64,000 nt of DNA from assembly GCF_000739015.1 (NCBI RefSeq), contig NZ_JPUG01000025.1, positions 1 through 64,000 of the forward strand, given 5' to 3'. The translations under genes were made by a program, and so were the position numbers. The DNA comes from Microvirga sp. BSC39. Its GTDB lineage: Bacteria; Pseudomonadota; Alphaproteobacteria; Rhizobiales; Beijerinckiaceae. Shown here piece after piece: positions 9,069-17,726 of the stretch; the first letter of the stretch is position 1, and the number at the start of each line of letters is the position of its first letter. Under the pieces are notes generated by a model, which saw nothing but the letters and a program-made list of their open reading frames with translations, was not told the DNA's origin and did no database searches.

Positions 9069-9314
9069 TCAGACCCGAGGGCTGAGACGCCGGCTGATCC
9101 AGTCCTGGGCCGTATCCAGATCGGCAAAGGCCGGATGGCTCGTGCCGCTCAAGGGGCCGAAGCCCGCCTCCAGGAACCAGTGCCCTGGCGCGACCTCGTT
9201 CCGGTCCGAGAGATGGGTGAGGACGGCGACAAGTCTCTGCTCTCCGTCGAAAACGAGCACGCCCTCGTCTTCGAAACCGGTGGCGACTCGCACGGGCTGT
9301 AAGGTGAGGGTCAC
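9069..9314 (-). CDS. Hypothetical protein coupled to the Crp/Fnr regulator
   Basis: 81 residues from a GTG at 9314 that overlaps the regulator's stop codon by four bases (GTGA). The protein is rich in Phe, Asp and His, with the segments GVLVFDGEQRLVAVLTHLSD and HWFLEAGFGPL, which suggest a small beta-sheet domain. There is no signal peptide or membrane span. I do not recognise the family. Coupling to the regulator implies co-expression and perhaps a role in modulating it. The start is chosen by overlap; no other start lies nearby in frame. Confidence 0.6.
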   Translation of the reverse strand: MTLTLQPVRVATGFEDEGVLVFDGEQRLVAVLTHLSDRNEVAPGHWFLEAGFGPLSGTSHPAFADLDTAQDWISRRLSPRV

Positions 9315-10057
9315 GCAACTGCCTGTAGGTCTTCCAAGTGAAGGTACATGGGGTTGAACTCCCCAACCTGTTTCAACTTCTCCCAATCGGGAATGTTCAA
9401 CCGGGTGCCCTTCAGCTCGATCAGGCCATCCGTCCGCAATTGCTGGAGAACCCGGTTGACGTGAACCGTCGTGATTCCGAGCGCATCGCCAAGTTCGCTC
9501 TGGGTGATCGGCAGGTCGCAGGAGTGGTCCTGCACAAGACCGACAGCCGTCAGGCGCACCAGCATCTCGCACAGGAGATGGGCGAGCCGGTTGTAGGCTT
9601 CGCGCTGCCCGATGCTGGTCATCCACTCGCGGAAGATCGCTCCATCGACCAGGGTCCCGCGCCAGAAGGCGGCGGCGATGCGCGGATAGCGGGTGCAGAT
9701 GTCGCGCAGAGCCTCGTGGGTGATGAACCCGACGCTGCACCGGCTGATGGTGCCGACGCTGTTGTCGAGAATCTTCAGGTGCAGACTCTGGAGGTCGGGA
9801 ACGTCGCCGGCGATGTTGAAGGCGACGATCTGGCGTTTGCCCTGGGCCGTGACCTTGTAGGTGCAGGTGAAGCCGCTCAGGATCAGACAGCACCGGGAGG
9901 GGCGGTCTCCCTCGCGCACGATGTCCTGGTTCTCCTCGATGACCGTGATCTGCATCGGCAGGTTTTCAAGCGCCTGCCGCTCGTCGGCCGTGAGCGTGAA
10001 GATACTCTCCAGCTTCCGGATGAGCGGATTGTAGTCGGGGCGAAAAGGTGAGTGCAT
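9311..10057 (-). CDS. Crp/Fnr family transcriptional regulator
   Basis: 248 residues. The N-terminal two-thirds is a cyclic-nucleotide-binding-like beta roll (ENQDIVREGDRPSRCCLILSG) and the C-terminus is a winged helix with LPITQSELGDALGITTVHVNRVL as recognition region. It lacks the N-terminal cysteine cluster of oxygen-sensing FNR, and the cAMP-binding phosphate cassette is not obvious, so its signal is unknown. It is divergent from acs with a 334-base gap and may regulate that gene. The 81-residue gene downstream overlaps its stop. Confidence 0.88.
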   Translation of the reverse strand: MHSPFRPDYNPLIRKLESIFTLTADERQALENLPMQITVIEENQDIVREGDRPSRCCLILSGFTCTYKVTAQGKRQIVAFNIAGDVPDLQSLHLKILDNSVGTISRCSVGFITHEALRDICTRYPRIAAAFWRGTLVDGAIFREWMTSIGQREAYNRLAHLLCEMLVRLTAVGLVQDHSCDLPITQSELGDALGITTVHVNRVLQQLRTDGLIELKGTRLNIPDWEKLKQVGEFNPMYLHLEDLQAVA

Positions 10058-10391
10058 GATGACGCTCCCTGATTGGCAGGCGGGAGCATGTCGTGTCTCT
10101 CAGCCGTCGGCGCCTGAAATCGGTTGCCAAGGGTGGAAAAACCGTCTCACGAAAGTTAATGTCTGTCACTGACTTATGTTTATTCAAGAATTATTGTGAT
10201 CGAACGAAGAAGATACTGTGCCGGCCAGCGAACGGCTCCGTCCATCCGTCCCGGGATTCCCGCCCCGCTTGTGCACTGCACCCCAAAAGTAGCAAAGACC
10301 AAAGTCCGATCCCGGCCCCGCTTGCCCGACCCCTGGCTCTTTCCGTAAATCTAGCGCTAAATTCATCCCGCAAGCGTCTGGGAGAAGCGCC
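10058..10391. other. Divergent regulatory region between crp-like gene and acs
   Basis: No gene is visible in these 334 bases. The middle part (about 10150-10210) is distinctly AT-rich, around a TTATGTTTATTC stretch, as expected for promoters. I found no FNR-type TTGAT-N4-ATCAA box. GGGAGAAG near 10380-10387 is the acs ribosome binding site. Confidence 0.5.
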
Positions 10392-12350
10392 ATGGAAGAG
10401 AAGATCTACGACGTGCCGTCCGAGTGGACCCACCGCGCCTATCTGGACGACGCGGGCTACCGGGCCAAGTACGAGGCGTCCATCAAGGACCCTGAATCCT
10501 TCTGGGCGGAGGAAGCCAAGCGCATCCACTGGTTCAAGGCCCCCACCCGGATCAAGAACACCAATTTCGGCCCCGACAACGTGGCGATCCGCTGGTTCGA
10601 GGACGGCGTCACCAACGTGGCCTATAACTGCGTCGACCGGCACCTCCACACCCGGGGCGACCAGGTCGCCATCATCTGGGAAGGCGACGACCCGTCGGAC
10701 TCGAAAAAGATCACCTACCGCGAGCTCTCCGCGGAAGTGAACCGCATGGCCAACATCATGCGCAACCGCGGCGTCGCCAAGGGCGACCGCGTGACGATCT
10801 ACATGCCCATGATCCCGGAAGCGGCCTATGCCATGCTGGCCTGCGCCCGCTTGGGCGCCATCCACTCCGTGGTGTTCGGCGGCTTCTCGCCCGACTCGCT
10901 CGCCAGCCGCATCCAGGACGCGAAATCCGCCTTCATCGTCACGGCCGACGAGGGCCTGCGCGGCGGCCGAAAGGTCCCGCTGAAGGTGAACGTGGATGCC
11001 GCTCTTGAGCGCGTCGGGGCGGGCGTGGTCGATCACGTGCTGGTAGTGCGCCGCACGGGCGGCGCCGTGAACATGCTGCCGGGCCGCGATGTCTATTACG
11101 ACGAGGCGGCGGCCCAGGTGTCCGACGAGTGCCCCTACGAGGAGATGAACGCGGAGGATCCGCTGTTCATCCTCTACACCTCCGGCTCGACCGGTACGCC
11201 CAAGGGCGTGCTGCACACCACGGGCGGCTATCTGGTTCATGCGTCGATGACGCACCAATACGTGTTCGACTACCACGACGGGGACATCTACTGGTGCACC
11301 GCCGACGTGGGCTGGGTGACGGGCCACTCCTACATTCTCTACGGGCCGCTCGCCAACGGCGCCACCACGCTGATGTTCGAGGGCGTGCCCACCTATCCGT
11401 CGATCTCCCGCTTCTGGGAGGTGATCGACAAGCACCAGGTCAACATCTTCTACACCGCCCCCACCGCCATCCGCTCGCTCATGCAGGCGGGCGAGGAGCC
11501 GGTGAAGACAACCGCGCGCAAGTCGCTGCGCCTGCTCGGTTCCGTGGGCGAGCCGATCAACCCGGAAGCCTGGGAATGGTACCACCGGGTGGTGGGCGAG
11601 GGCCGCTGCCCCATCGTGGACACCTGGTGGCAGACGGAAACCGGCGGCATCCTGATCACGCCGCTGCCCGGCGCCACCAAGCTCAAGCCGGGATCGGCCA
11701 CGCGACCCTTCTTTGGCGTGAAGCCGCAGGTGGTGGATGCGGAAGGCAACGTGCTGGAGGGCGCAGCGGAAGGCAATCTCGTGATCGCCGATTCCTGGCC
11801 CGGCCAGATGCGCACGGTCTATGGCGACCACGAGCGCTTCGTGCAGACCTACTTCTCCACCTATCCGGGCAAATACTTCACCGGTGACGGCTGCCGCCGC
11901 GATGCGGACGGATATTACTGGATCACCGGCCGCGTGGACGATGTGATCAACGTGTCCGGCCACCGCATGGGCACGGCGGAGGTGGAGTCCGCGCTGGTGG
12001 CTCATCCGAAGGTGTCGGAGGCCGCCGTCGTGGGCTACCCGCACGACATCAAGGGCCAGGGCATCTACGCCTACGTGACCCTGATGGCGGGCGAGGAGCC
12101 CTCGGAGGACCTGCGCAAGGAGCTGGTGGCCTGGGTACGCAAGGAAATCGGCCCCATCGCGTCGCCGGACCTGATCCAGTTCGCCCCGGGCCTGCCCAAG
12201 ACCCGCTCGGGCAAGATCATGCGCCGCATCCTGCGCAAGATCGCCGAGGACGAGTTCGGCTCGCTCGGCGACACCTCGACGCTGGCCGACCCCGGCGTGG
12301 TCGACGATCTGATCACGAACAGGCAGAACAAGCGCACGCAGGCGGCTTGA
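10392..12350 (+). CDS. acs: Acetyl-coenzyme A synthetase
   Basis: 652 residues, the standard Acs length. The AMP-binding signature [11 protein letters not shown], the WWQTETGG motif, the hinge region [18 protein letters not shown] and the C-terminal acetylatable lysine context [14 protein letters not shown] are all present. The enzyme activates acetate through acetyl-AMP to acetyl-CoA, and acetylation of that lysine controls its activity in other bacteria. It is monocistronic; repeats follow, and the divergent Crp/Fnr gene is a plausible regulator. Confidence 0.98.
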   Translation: MEEKIYDVPSEWTHRAYLDDAGYRAKYEASIKDPESFWAEEAKRIHWFKAPTRIKNTNFGPDNVAIRWFEDGVTNVAYNCVDRHLHTRGDQVAIIWEGDDPSDSKKITYRELSAEVNRMANIMRNRGVAKGDRVTIYMPMIPEAAYAMLACARLGAIHSVVFGGFSPDSLASRIQDAKSAFIVTADEGLRGGRKVPLKVNVDAALERVGAGVVDHVLVVRRTGGAVNMLPGRDVYYDEAAAQVSDECPYEEMNAEDPLFILYTSGSTGTPKGVLHTTGGYLVHASMTHQYVFDYHDGDIYWCTADVGWVTGHSYILYGPLANGATTLMFEGVPTYPSISRFWEVIDKHQVNIFYTAPTAIRSLMQAGEEPVKTTARKSLRLLGSVGEPINPEAWEWYHRVVGEGRCPIVDTWWQTETGGILITPLPGATKLKPGSATRPFFGVKPQVVDAEGNVLEGAAEGNLVIADSWPGQMRTVYGDHERFVQTYFSTYPGKYFTGDGCRRDADGYYWITGRVDDVINVSGHRMGTAEVESALVAHPKVSEAAVVGYPHDIKGQGIYAYVTLMAGEEPSEDLRKELVAWVRKEIGPIASPDLIQFAPGLPKTRSGKIMRRILRKIAEDEFGSLGDTSTLADPGVVDDLITNRQNKRTQAA

Positions 12351-12360
12351 TCCATCAATG

Positions 12361-12606
12361 ACGTCATCCCGGACGGCATCAGCCGATCCGGGATCGTTTT
12401 CCGAACCTCCTCGTCGTGGCCGGGCGTGTCCCGGCCATCCACGTCTTGAGAACCACAGCGTGGCAAAGACGTGGATCCCCGGAACAAGTCCGGGGATGAC
12501 GAACAGGGTGTCATTCCCGGCCGGAGCGCAGCGGAGGGGAAGGGAATCCAATCATCCGCACCGCGCTATGGATCCCCTTCCCGGCCTACGGCCGCCGGGG
12601 ATGACA
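12361..12606. repeat. Cluster of three intergenic palindromic repeats
   Basis: Three adjacent imperfect palindromes fill the gap between acs and the L,D-transpeptidase. The first is CGTCATCCCGG...GATCCGGGATC. The second is built on TGGCCGGGCGTGTCCCGGCCA and GTGGATCCCCGG...CCGGGGATGAC. The third begins GTCATTCCCGGCCGGAGCG and ends GCCGCCGGGGATGACAT. Related copies are at 25352, 25971, 27497, 44569, 46049, 59751 and 61374. Confidence 0.8.
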
Positions 12607-12690
12607 TCGGCGCCGCTTTCCGAACCACACGGAACCGTAGCCTTATCTTTCGCGTCTCACCTTCACTGTTTCCGCAGGAGGGTTCGAGCC

Positions 12691-13182
12691 ATGCGCATCC
12701 TTGCCGCCATTGCGGCCATCGCCATCACGACCATGCCCGCATCTGCCCGCGAGGTCGTGCCGTTCCAGGCCGGCGTGTCGCCTGGCACCATCGTGATCAA
12801 GACGGCGGAGCGGCGGCTCTATTACGTGCGCGGCGACGGCACGGCCCTGCGCTACCGCGTGGCCGTGGGCAAGCCGGGCAAGCAATGGTTCGGCGAGGCG
12901 CGGATCGACGGCAAATATGTGCGCCCCGCCTGGTCGCCGCCCGCGGAGGTCAAGCGCGACAACCCGCGCCTGCCGGACGTGATCCCCGGCGGCGCCCCGA
13001 ACAACCCCATGGGCGCGCGGGCGCTGACCCTCAACCTCGACGAATACGCCATCCACGGCACCAACCGCCCGAGCTCCATCGGCACCTACGCGTCCTACGG
13101 CTGCATCCGCATGCTCAACGAGGACATCGTGCATCTCTACGACCAGGTGGACGTGGGCACGCGGGTGGTGGTGGTGCCATAA
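12691..13182 (+). CDS. L,D-transpeptidase (YkuD domain), exported
   Basis: 163 residues from the ATG at 12691 (after GGAGGGTTCGAGCC). A signal peptide ends near MPASAREV. The YkuD catalytic region is HGTNRPSSIG (His122) and SYGCIRM (Cys138), a slight variant of the usual SHGCIR motif. Such enzymes form 3-3 peptidoglycan cross-links or attach proteins to the wall in the periplasm; small single-domain versions are numerous in Rhizobiales. The gene stands alone between repeats and the convergent low-GC gene. Confidence 0.92.
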   Translation: MRILAAIAAIAITTMPASAREVVPFQAGVSPGTIVIKTAERRLYYVRGDGTALRYRVAVGKPGKQWFGEARIDGKYVRPAWSPPAEVKRDNPRLPDVIPGGAPNNPMGARALTLNLDEYAIHGTNRPSSIGTYASYGCIRMLNEDIVHLYDQVDVGTRVVVVP

Positions 13183-13221
13183 GAGAGCAATGGGGCTCTG
13201 TAACTCAGCTTAAGCTGCAGT

Positions 13222-13842
13222 CTATCTGCCGCGCCTAGCCAATCGTTCACACCAGCACGAAAACGTCTCTGCCGGGTGGCGTTTTGGATCGCGCTGGTAG
13301 TCCAGATAATTACCAAGAATTTCGATTATACTTTCTATCTCAGCCCATACTTGGCGAGGCCTATCTGATGCTGAAAGAGGAACCAGCAGTCGACGTAGCC
13401 GCAGGAGCATGGTGTATGAACCCTCAGGATCATCGCCCAGGAAGCCGATGGGTAACTCGTGAACCTCGTATTGAATAGCCCTGAGCACATTCAGTGCGAG
13501 GCACCACCTTATATCTTGATCGTCCGGAGCCAATCGATGGGCTTCCCATAGATGGGGGATCGTACCTAACCATAGATGAGGCCGGAAATCGTTCGGATCA
13601 CAATTAATCCATTCTTTGAGGAGAGGTTCGACGATCTTCACCTTCAGCGGATGTGCCAGGGATTCAATGTTCTCATTCTCTGAGAAGAGCCAGCAGACAA
13701 AATCTCTTCTTTCGTTAAATGACTCGGTCACGAGGAAATTAAGAAACCTATTGAGACGCTGAAATGCTTCGCGCCTCAATCCACGCTCCCGAAGGGACAC
13801 GTATTCGTGGTAGTCATTCCAGTCGGGATTCGAAGACATCAT
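13222..13842 (-). CDS. Hypothetical protein, atypical low-GC gene coupled to cfa
   Basis: 206 residues from the ATG at 13842, which overlaps the stop of the CFA synthase gene (ATGA). The protein is helical and acidic/Trp-rich, with segments such as WINCDPNDFRPHLWLGTIP and RWCLALNVLRAIQYEVHELP. There is no signal peptide or membrane span, and I do not recognise the family. Its base composition is much lower in G+C than its neighbours (AT-rich third positions), a sign of horizontal acquisition. The seamless overlap suggests it now depends on cfa transcription and translation. Confidence 0.65.
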   Translation of the reverse strand: MMSSNPDWNDYHEYVSLRERGLRREAFQRLNRFLNFLVTESFNERRDFVCWLFSENENIESLAHPLKVKIVEPLLKEWINCDPNDFRPHLWLGTIPHLWEAHRLAPDDQDIRWCLALNVLRAIQYEVHELPIGFLGDDPEGSYTMLLRLRRLLVPLSASDRPRQVWAEIESIIEILGNYLDYQRDPKRHPAETFSCWCERLARRGR

Positions 13843-15137
13843 CGATACAGATCCGCCCGGCTCGGCGGCAGGCCCGAGGGGCCGCGCGTGCGCTTGGAGG
13901 CGAGCGTCTGGTTCACGCCCACGGCCCCGCGCTCGAAGGCAAGCGAGCAGCCGGCGAGGTAGAGCAGCCACATGCGGGTCTTCTCCGGCCCGACGAGGGC
14001 TTCGGCCTCCGTCCGGCGGGCGTTGAGGTTCTCCCACCACAATCGCGTGGTGCGCTGGTAATGCTCGCGCCAAGCCTCCACGTCATGCACCTCGAAACCG
14101 TGGCGCTCCAGGTTGGAGACGGACATGCCGAGATGGTCAAGCTCGCCGCCTGGAAAGATGTAGCGGGTGAGCGCCTTGTACTCGGGCTTGAGTTTCTGAA
14201 ACGCTCTGTCGCTGCGCTTGGCGCGCCGGGCGATGGTGTGGTGGAGATAGAGCCCGCGCGGGCGCAGCAGGCGATGCACGGCGCTGAAATAGGACAGGTG
14301 ATTGGCAATCCCCACCTGCTCGAACATGCCGATGGAGGAGATCTTGTCGAACTCGCCTTCGACTTGCGTGAAATCCTTCACCAGCACCTCGACGCGATCC
14401 TGCAGACCTAGGCGAGCGATCTTCTCGCGTGCGAGCTTCGCCTGCTCCTCGGAGAGCGTCACGCCGGTGGCTTTCACGCCGTAATGCTGCGCGGCATGAC
14501 AGATGAGCGCGCCCCAGCCGCAGCCGATGTCGAGCAGGCGCTCGTTGGGCTTGAGCCGCAGCTTGCGGCAGATCATGTCGAGCTTGTCCCGTTGCGCGCG
14601 GGCGAGGTCGTCGTGCCAGTCCGGCTGGAAGTACGCGCAGGTATAGACCATCTCCGGATCGAGAAAGAGCCGGTAGAAGTCGTTCGACACGTCGTAGTGA
14701 TAGGCAACGTTCTTTCTGTTGGTCTGGGGCCTGCCGTCGCGCGCATCCGGGTTGTCCTTCACCCGATCGAGCGGACGCGGCATGTCGGCGGGCGCTCGCA
14801 GGAAGTGGTAGGCGGTTTTCAGCGCCTTGACCCTGCTCACCGCTTTCAGGCGTCGCCCGACTTTCTGCGGGCGCTGATCGGCCAGATCGAAGAGGGTGCC
14901 GTTTTTCAGATCGAGCAGCCCCGCCACATGGGCGTTGAGCAGGGTGTCGAGATTCGGACGGCGCACAAGGGCCGCGATCACGCTCTCGCGCCGGATCACG
15001 AGGCGCATGGCATAGGACGGCAGGTCCGCCGGGATTGTCGAGCCGTCCCACAGCTCGAAGCCGAACTGGAGATCGAGCGCCCGATGGGCGTCGGCCAGGA
15101 GATCGCGAAAAAGCTTCAGCCGTACCGCCCCGCCCAT
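13839..15137 (-). CDS. cfa: Cyclopropane-fatty-acyl-phospholipid synthase family methyltransferase
   Basis: 432 residues from the ATG at 15137, chosen because AGGAAGGG sits just upstream; an ATG at 15176 would add 13 residues. The SAM-binding motif LLDIGCGWGALICHAA, the YTCAYF segment near the active site and the C-terminal RTWRLYLAGC-like WLLYLAGCSLAFERG identify the CFA synthase family. These enzymes methylenate unsaturated acyl chains of membrane phospholipids under stress or in stationary phase. The low-GC gene follows with a 4-base overlap. Confidence 0.93.
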   Translation of the reverse strand: MGGAVRLKLFRDLLADAHRALDLQFGFELWDGSTIPADLPSYAMRLVIRRESVIAALVRRPNLDTLLNAHVAGLLDLKNGTLFDLADQRPQKVGRRLKAVSRVKALKTAYHFLRAPADMPRPLDRVKDNPDARDGRPQTNRKNVAYHYDVSNDFYRLFLDPEMVYTCAYFQPDWHDDLARAQRDKLDMICRKLRLKPNERLLDIGCGWGALICHAAQHYGVKATGVTLSEEQAKLAREKIARLGLQDRVEVLVKDFTQVEGEFDKISSIGMFEQVGIANHLSYFSAVHRLLRPRGLYLHHTIARRAKRSDRAFQKLKPEYKALTRYIFPGGELDHLGMSVSNLERHGFEVHDVEAWREHYQRTTRLWWENLNARRTEAEALVGPEKTRMWLLYLAGCSLAFERGAVGVNQTLASKRTRGPSGLPPSRADLYR

Positions 15138-15296
15138 GCTGCCCTTCCTGCTTCGGGAGCAGCCTAAAACCGGCATTGCCGCTCCGCAACGTCACGACAT
15201 CCATCGGGCGTGGATGGTTTTCCTCTCCAAACGGAGGGGGCGATTGCCTCCAGCGGGCGTTATGCTGGCGCGCATTCCCGAAGATGGTGAGGCCTC

Positions 15297-15680
15297 ATGC
15301 GCGCTGCTCTCCTTTCGATCCTGATCCCGGCCGCGGTGGCGCTGGCCGGATGCCAGACCCCTTATGCCTCCGGACACGCGCAAGCGGATGCCCTGATGGC
15401 GGAACTTCAGGCGGAATCCACGGCAACGGGTGTGGCTGCAACGGCTATCTCGGTGGCCGGCGCCGCGGATCCGTCGGGAATGGGAGCGGGTGCCGCTCAC
15501 GCGGTCAACAGGACCATGCTCAACGCCCATAACACGCAGGTCAACGCGCGCATCCAGAACCGGATCATGGCCCAGGAGATGGCCGTGGTGAAATGCGTCG
15601 AGGAGTCGAAAGCCATGTCCGGCAAGGCGGCCGAGGCCTATGCCGACGCCTGTGCAAGGCGAGCCCGAGGCATCCCATAG
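15297..15680 (+). CDS. Small putative lipoprotein
   Basis: 127 residues. The N-terminus MRAALLSILIPAAVALAGC is a type II signal peptide with an LAGC lipobox (Cys19), so the mature protein should be lipid-anchored. The mature part is Ala/Met-rich and predicted helical, with AHAVNRTMLNAHNTQVNARI in the middle and two further cysteines near the C-terminus. No known domain is recognised. It lies alone, between the divergent cfa gene and the convergent ECF41 sigma gene. Confidence 0.7.
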   Translation: MRAALLSILIPAAVALAGCQTPYASGHAQADALMAELQAESTATGVAATAISVAGAADPSGMGAGAAHAVNRTMLNAHNTQVNARIQNRIMAQEMAVVKCVEESKAMSGKAAEAYADACARRARGIP

Positions 15681-15707
15681 GCGCGCCGGAATTCTCTCAA
15701 CCAGCGC

Positions 15708-16586
15708 TCAGTTCGCCAGATCCGCCAGGTGCCGGAGCTTTTCGGGATTGCGCACGATATAGACCCCGACGATGCGGCCGTCCTCGATGTCGAGGGCCGT
15801 GGTCTGCACGATGCCATCCTGTTCGAGGGTGACGAAACCCGGCAGGCCGTTGATCAATCCCCTGTAGAGAACCGGCGGCAACTGGCCTCCGCCCTTGCGC
15901 GCCACGCCCATGAACAGACCGGCGACCCTGCGGAGGCCGAACAGCGGATTGAGCGCCGCGTTCCGGATGCCGCCGCCATCCGTCTGGGCCACGACGTTCT
16001 CGGCCAGGAGATGGCGCAGAGCCGTGAGGTCGCCGCTGCGCGAGGCCATGAGGAAGGCATCGGTCATCCGCTCGCCCTCCTCCCGGTCGATGGCGTAGCG
16101 CGGTCTTTCCGCGCGCACGTTCCTGCGGGCTCGCGCGGCGAGTTGCCGGCAGGCGGCGGGATCCCGGTCGAGGGTCGCGGCGACATCGTCGAAGCCGAGA
16201 CCGAACACGTCGTGCAGGAGAAAGGCCGCGCGCTCCAACGGAGACAGCCGCTCCAGCGCCAGCATCAGGGTCAGCGACAGGTCCTCGCTCACGTCGTCCT
16301 CACCGGCTGTCTCCAGAACCGGCTCGGGCAGCCAGGGGCCGATATAGGTCTCGCGCTTCACCCGGGCCGATTTCAGGATGTCGAGGCACAGGCGCGTGAC
16401 GGTCTTGGACAGGAAGGCGCCCGGCTCGCGGATCATGGTGCGGTCCGTCTGGTGCCAGCGGATATAGGCCTCCTGCACCACATCCTCGGCCTCCGCGATG
16501 GAGCCGAGCATGCGGTAGGCGAGGCGGACCAGCCCCGGCCTGAGGGGCTGGAACCGGTCCGCAGCATTGCCGTCAGGCGGCAGCAC
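15708..16586 (-). CDS. ECF41-type RNA polymerase sigma factor (SigJ-like)
   Basis: 292 residues from a GTG at 16586, overlapping the upstream gene by 14 bases. Region 2 (LAYRMLGSIAEAEDVVQEAY) and region 4 (LSPLERAAFLLHDVFGLGFDDVA) are followed by a SnoaL-like C-terminal domain of about 110 residues. Three signatures known for ECF41 proteins are visible: WLPEP in the linker, DGGG in the extension and NPEKL near the end (NPDKL in the consensus). In this group the fused domain replaces an anti-sigma factor. The upstream carboxymuconolactone-decarboxylase gene is the usual ECF41 target. Confidence 0.9.
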   Translation of the reverse strand: MLPPDGNAADRFQPLRPGLVRLAYRMLGSIAEAEDVVQEAYIRWHQTDRTMIREPGAFLSKTVTRLCLDILKSARVKRETYIGPWLPEPVLETAGEDDVSEDLSLTLMLALERLSPLERAAFLLHDVFGLGFDDVAATLDRDPAACRQLAARARRNVRAERPRYAIDREEGERMTDAFLMASRSGDLTALRHLLAENVVAQTDGGGIRNAALNPLFGLRRVAGLFMGVARKGGGQLPPVLYRGLINGLPGFVTLEQDGIVQTTALDIEDGRIVGVYIVRNPEKLRHLADLAN

Positions 16587-17034
16587 GGCCAGACTCGACC
16601 GGGTGGACCGAGCGGAAGCCGATGGCCAGCCGGTTCCAGGCATTGATCGCGCCAATGAGCAGGGTCAGGTTGACCTGCTCGGCCGGCGTGAAGTGCCGGG
16701 TCAGCTCTGCGTAGTCTTCATCGGGCGCATGGGTCTCGGCCACGAGCGTCAGGGCCTCGGTCCAGGCGAGCGCCGCCCGCTCGCGGTCGCTGTAGAGGGG
16801 CGACTCCCGCCAGGCGCTCAGGAGATAGAGCCGCTCCTCGGTCTCGCCGTTGGCGCGGGCATCCTGGGTGTGCATGTGGATGCAATAGGCGCAGCCGTTG
16901 ATCTGCGAGGCGCGGGTCTTCACCAGCTCGATCAGCGTAAGCTCCAGACCGCTGTTCTTCAGGGTCTTTTCCAGCTCGATCATCGGCTTCAGGGAGCCGG
17001 GGGCGACGTCGAAGGGAATCAACCGGGCTTTCAT
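16573..17034 (-). CDS. Carboxymuconolactone decarboxylase / AhpD-like protein
   Basis: 153 residues from the ATG at 17034, preceded by GAGGA with 8-base spacing. The earlier ATG at 17049 is possible; a still earlier one near 17100 falls in the promoter and is excluded. The CxxC pair with downstream His (INGCAYCIHMH) is the redox-active motif of the AhpD fold, so a peroxidase or thiol-disulfide role is likely. It is the first gene of a two-gene unit with the ECF41 sigma factor and carries that group's promoter. Confidence 0.9.
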   Translation of the reverse strand: MKARLIPFDVAPGSLKPMIELEKTLKNSGLELTLIELVKTRASQINGCAYCIHMHTQDARANGETEERLYLLSAWRESPLYSDRERAALAWTEALTLVAETHAPDEDYAELTRHFTPAEQVNLTLLIGAINAWNRLAIGFRSVHPVESGRAAA

Positions 17035-17072
17035 CGTCTTGGTCCTCATTGTCGTGTTGCTGACGATGCTAA

Positions 17073-17099
17073 GACGAGACGGGAGAGCCGGATGTGACA
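17073..17099 (-). promoter_or_regulatory. ECF41-type promoter of the decarboxylase-sigma operon
   Basis: On the minus strand TGTCACA (17099-17093), exactly 16 bases, then CGTC (17076-17073). This equals the ECF41 promoter pattern TGTCACA-N16-CGTC as I recall it from the literature. It implies positive autoregulation by the sigma factor encoded second in the operon, and it fixes the first gene's start downstream. Confidence 0.8.
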
Positions 17100-17163
17100 T
17101 GAGACCCGAAAATTTTTTCGGCTTTCCGGATTGATGTCGAGCCGATGTCCCCCCACCACACAG

Positions 17164-17463
17164 TCAGAAGCCAAGGAACAGAAGATCGAGCGCCCGTTTG
17201 ATTGCATCCTGATAGGAGGCGAGCGAACCCACAGGGCGCTGCAATTCACGGACCGGGATCGATGCCATGAGCGGAATCATGACCACGAGATCTCGTCCAT
17301 CGATGCTCACCATCGGCGTCAGCTCGGTTATGACCTTCGTCTCGCTTTTCAAGAAAAGCGGCGCAACCATGCGGGTGGCGATGGGTTCCAGGATGTTGGA
17401 TTGCAGATCGACCACGAGGCGGCCGGAGCGGCCGACACCGGCGTAAACGTTAAACTGGCTCAT
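17164..17463 (-). CDS. ccdB: CcdB-family toxin
   Basis: 99 residues, MSQFNVYAGVGRSGRLVVDLQ at the start and QDAIKRALDLLFLGF at the end, typical of CcdB. CcdB toxins bind DNA gyrase and trap cleaved DNA complexes; the C-terminal residues that contact gyrase in the plasmid F toxin are Trp-Gly-Ile, here LGF, so the contact may differ. The start codon overlaps the ccdA stop by one base (TGATG), the usual antitoxin-first arrangement. Confidence 0.9.
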   Translation of the reverse strand: MSQFNVYAGVGRSGRLVVDLQSNILEPIATRMVAPLFLKSETKVITELTPMVSIDGRDLVVMIPLMASIPVRELQRPVGSLASYQDAIKRALDLLFLGF

Positions 17464-17708
17464 CAGAATTGCCGGAATTCATCCAGGGGCAATCCATTCC
17501 GTTCAATCATATCGTTGTAATCTTCGATGGCGTCTTTGTTATCTTCAAGCCAGCGGGCCCTCCGAGCCTCTGTCACCGAACGAGCTAACCCGCTTTCACA
17601 AGCCTGAGATACATTGATGTTGAGGGCTTTCGCCTCGGCGACTAGCTCGACCGGGAGCGTGACATTGGTGGGGCGTCGATCCCTCACAGCGCCAACGGGC
17701 TTGGACAT
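17463..17708 (-). CDS. ccdA: CcdA-family antitoxin
   Basis: 81 residues from the ATG at 17708, preceded by GGGAGGT. The N-terminal half is a ribbon-helix-helix DNA-binding domain (TNVTLPVELVAEAKALNI) and the C-terminal half is the acidic toxin-neutralising tail (EDYNDMIERNGLPLDEFRQF). A longer frame to 17786 is rejected because it runs through the promoter and operator. CcdA normally represses its own operon as a complex with CcdB. Confidence 0.92.
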   Translation of the reverse strand: MSKPVGAVRDRRPTNVTLPVELVAEAKALNINVSQACESGLARSVTEARRARWLEDNKDAIEDYNDMIERNGLPLDEFRQF

Positions 17709-17726
17709 TACAATACCTCCCGAACA

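Noticed and set aside
10191..12551. 786-codon minus-strand open frame opposite acs
   Set aside because: acs is complete with all motifs; the antisense frame runs through intergenic repeats and has no conserved pattern.
12361..12606. CRISPR array or tandem repeat locus
   Set aside because: The repeats here and in similar gaps are few, imperfect palindromes without regular spacers; no cas genes are present.
12358..12690. N-terminal extension of the L,D-transpeptidase and other frames through the repeat cluster
   Set aside because: These codons translate palindromic repeat sequence. The ATG at 12691 directly precedes a normal signal peptide.
13284..13478. Short plus-strand frame inside the low-GC gene
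   Set aside because: It lies antisense to a longer frame that is coupled to cfa and has no ribosome site of its own.
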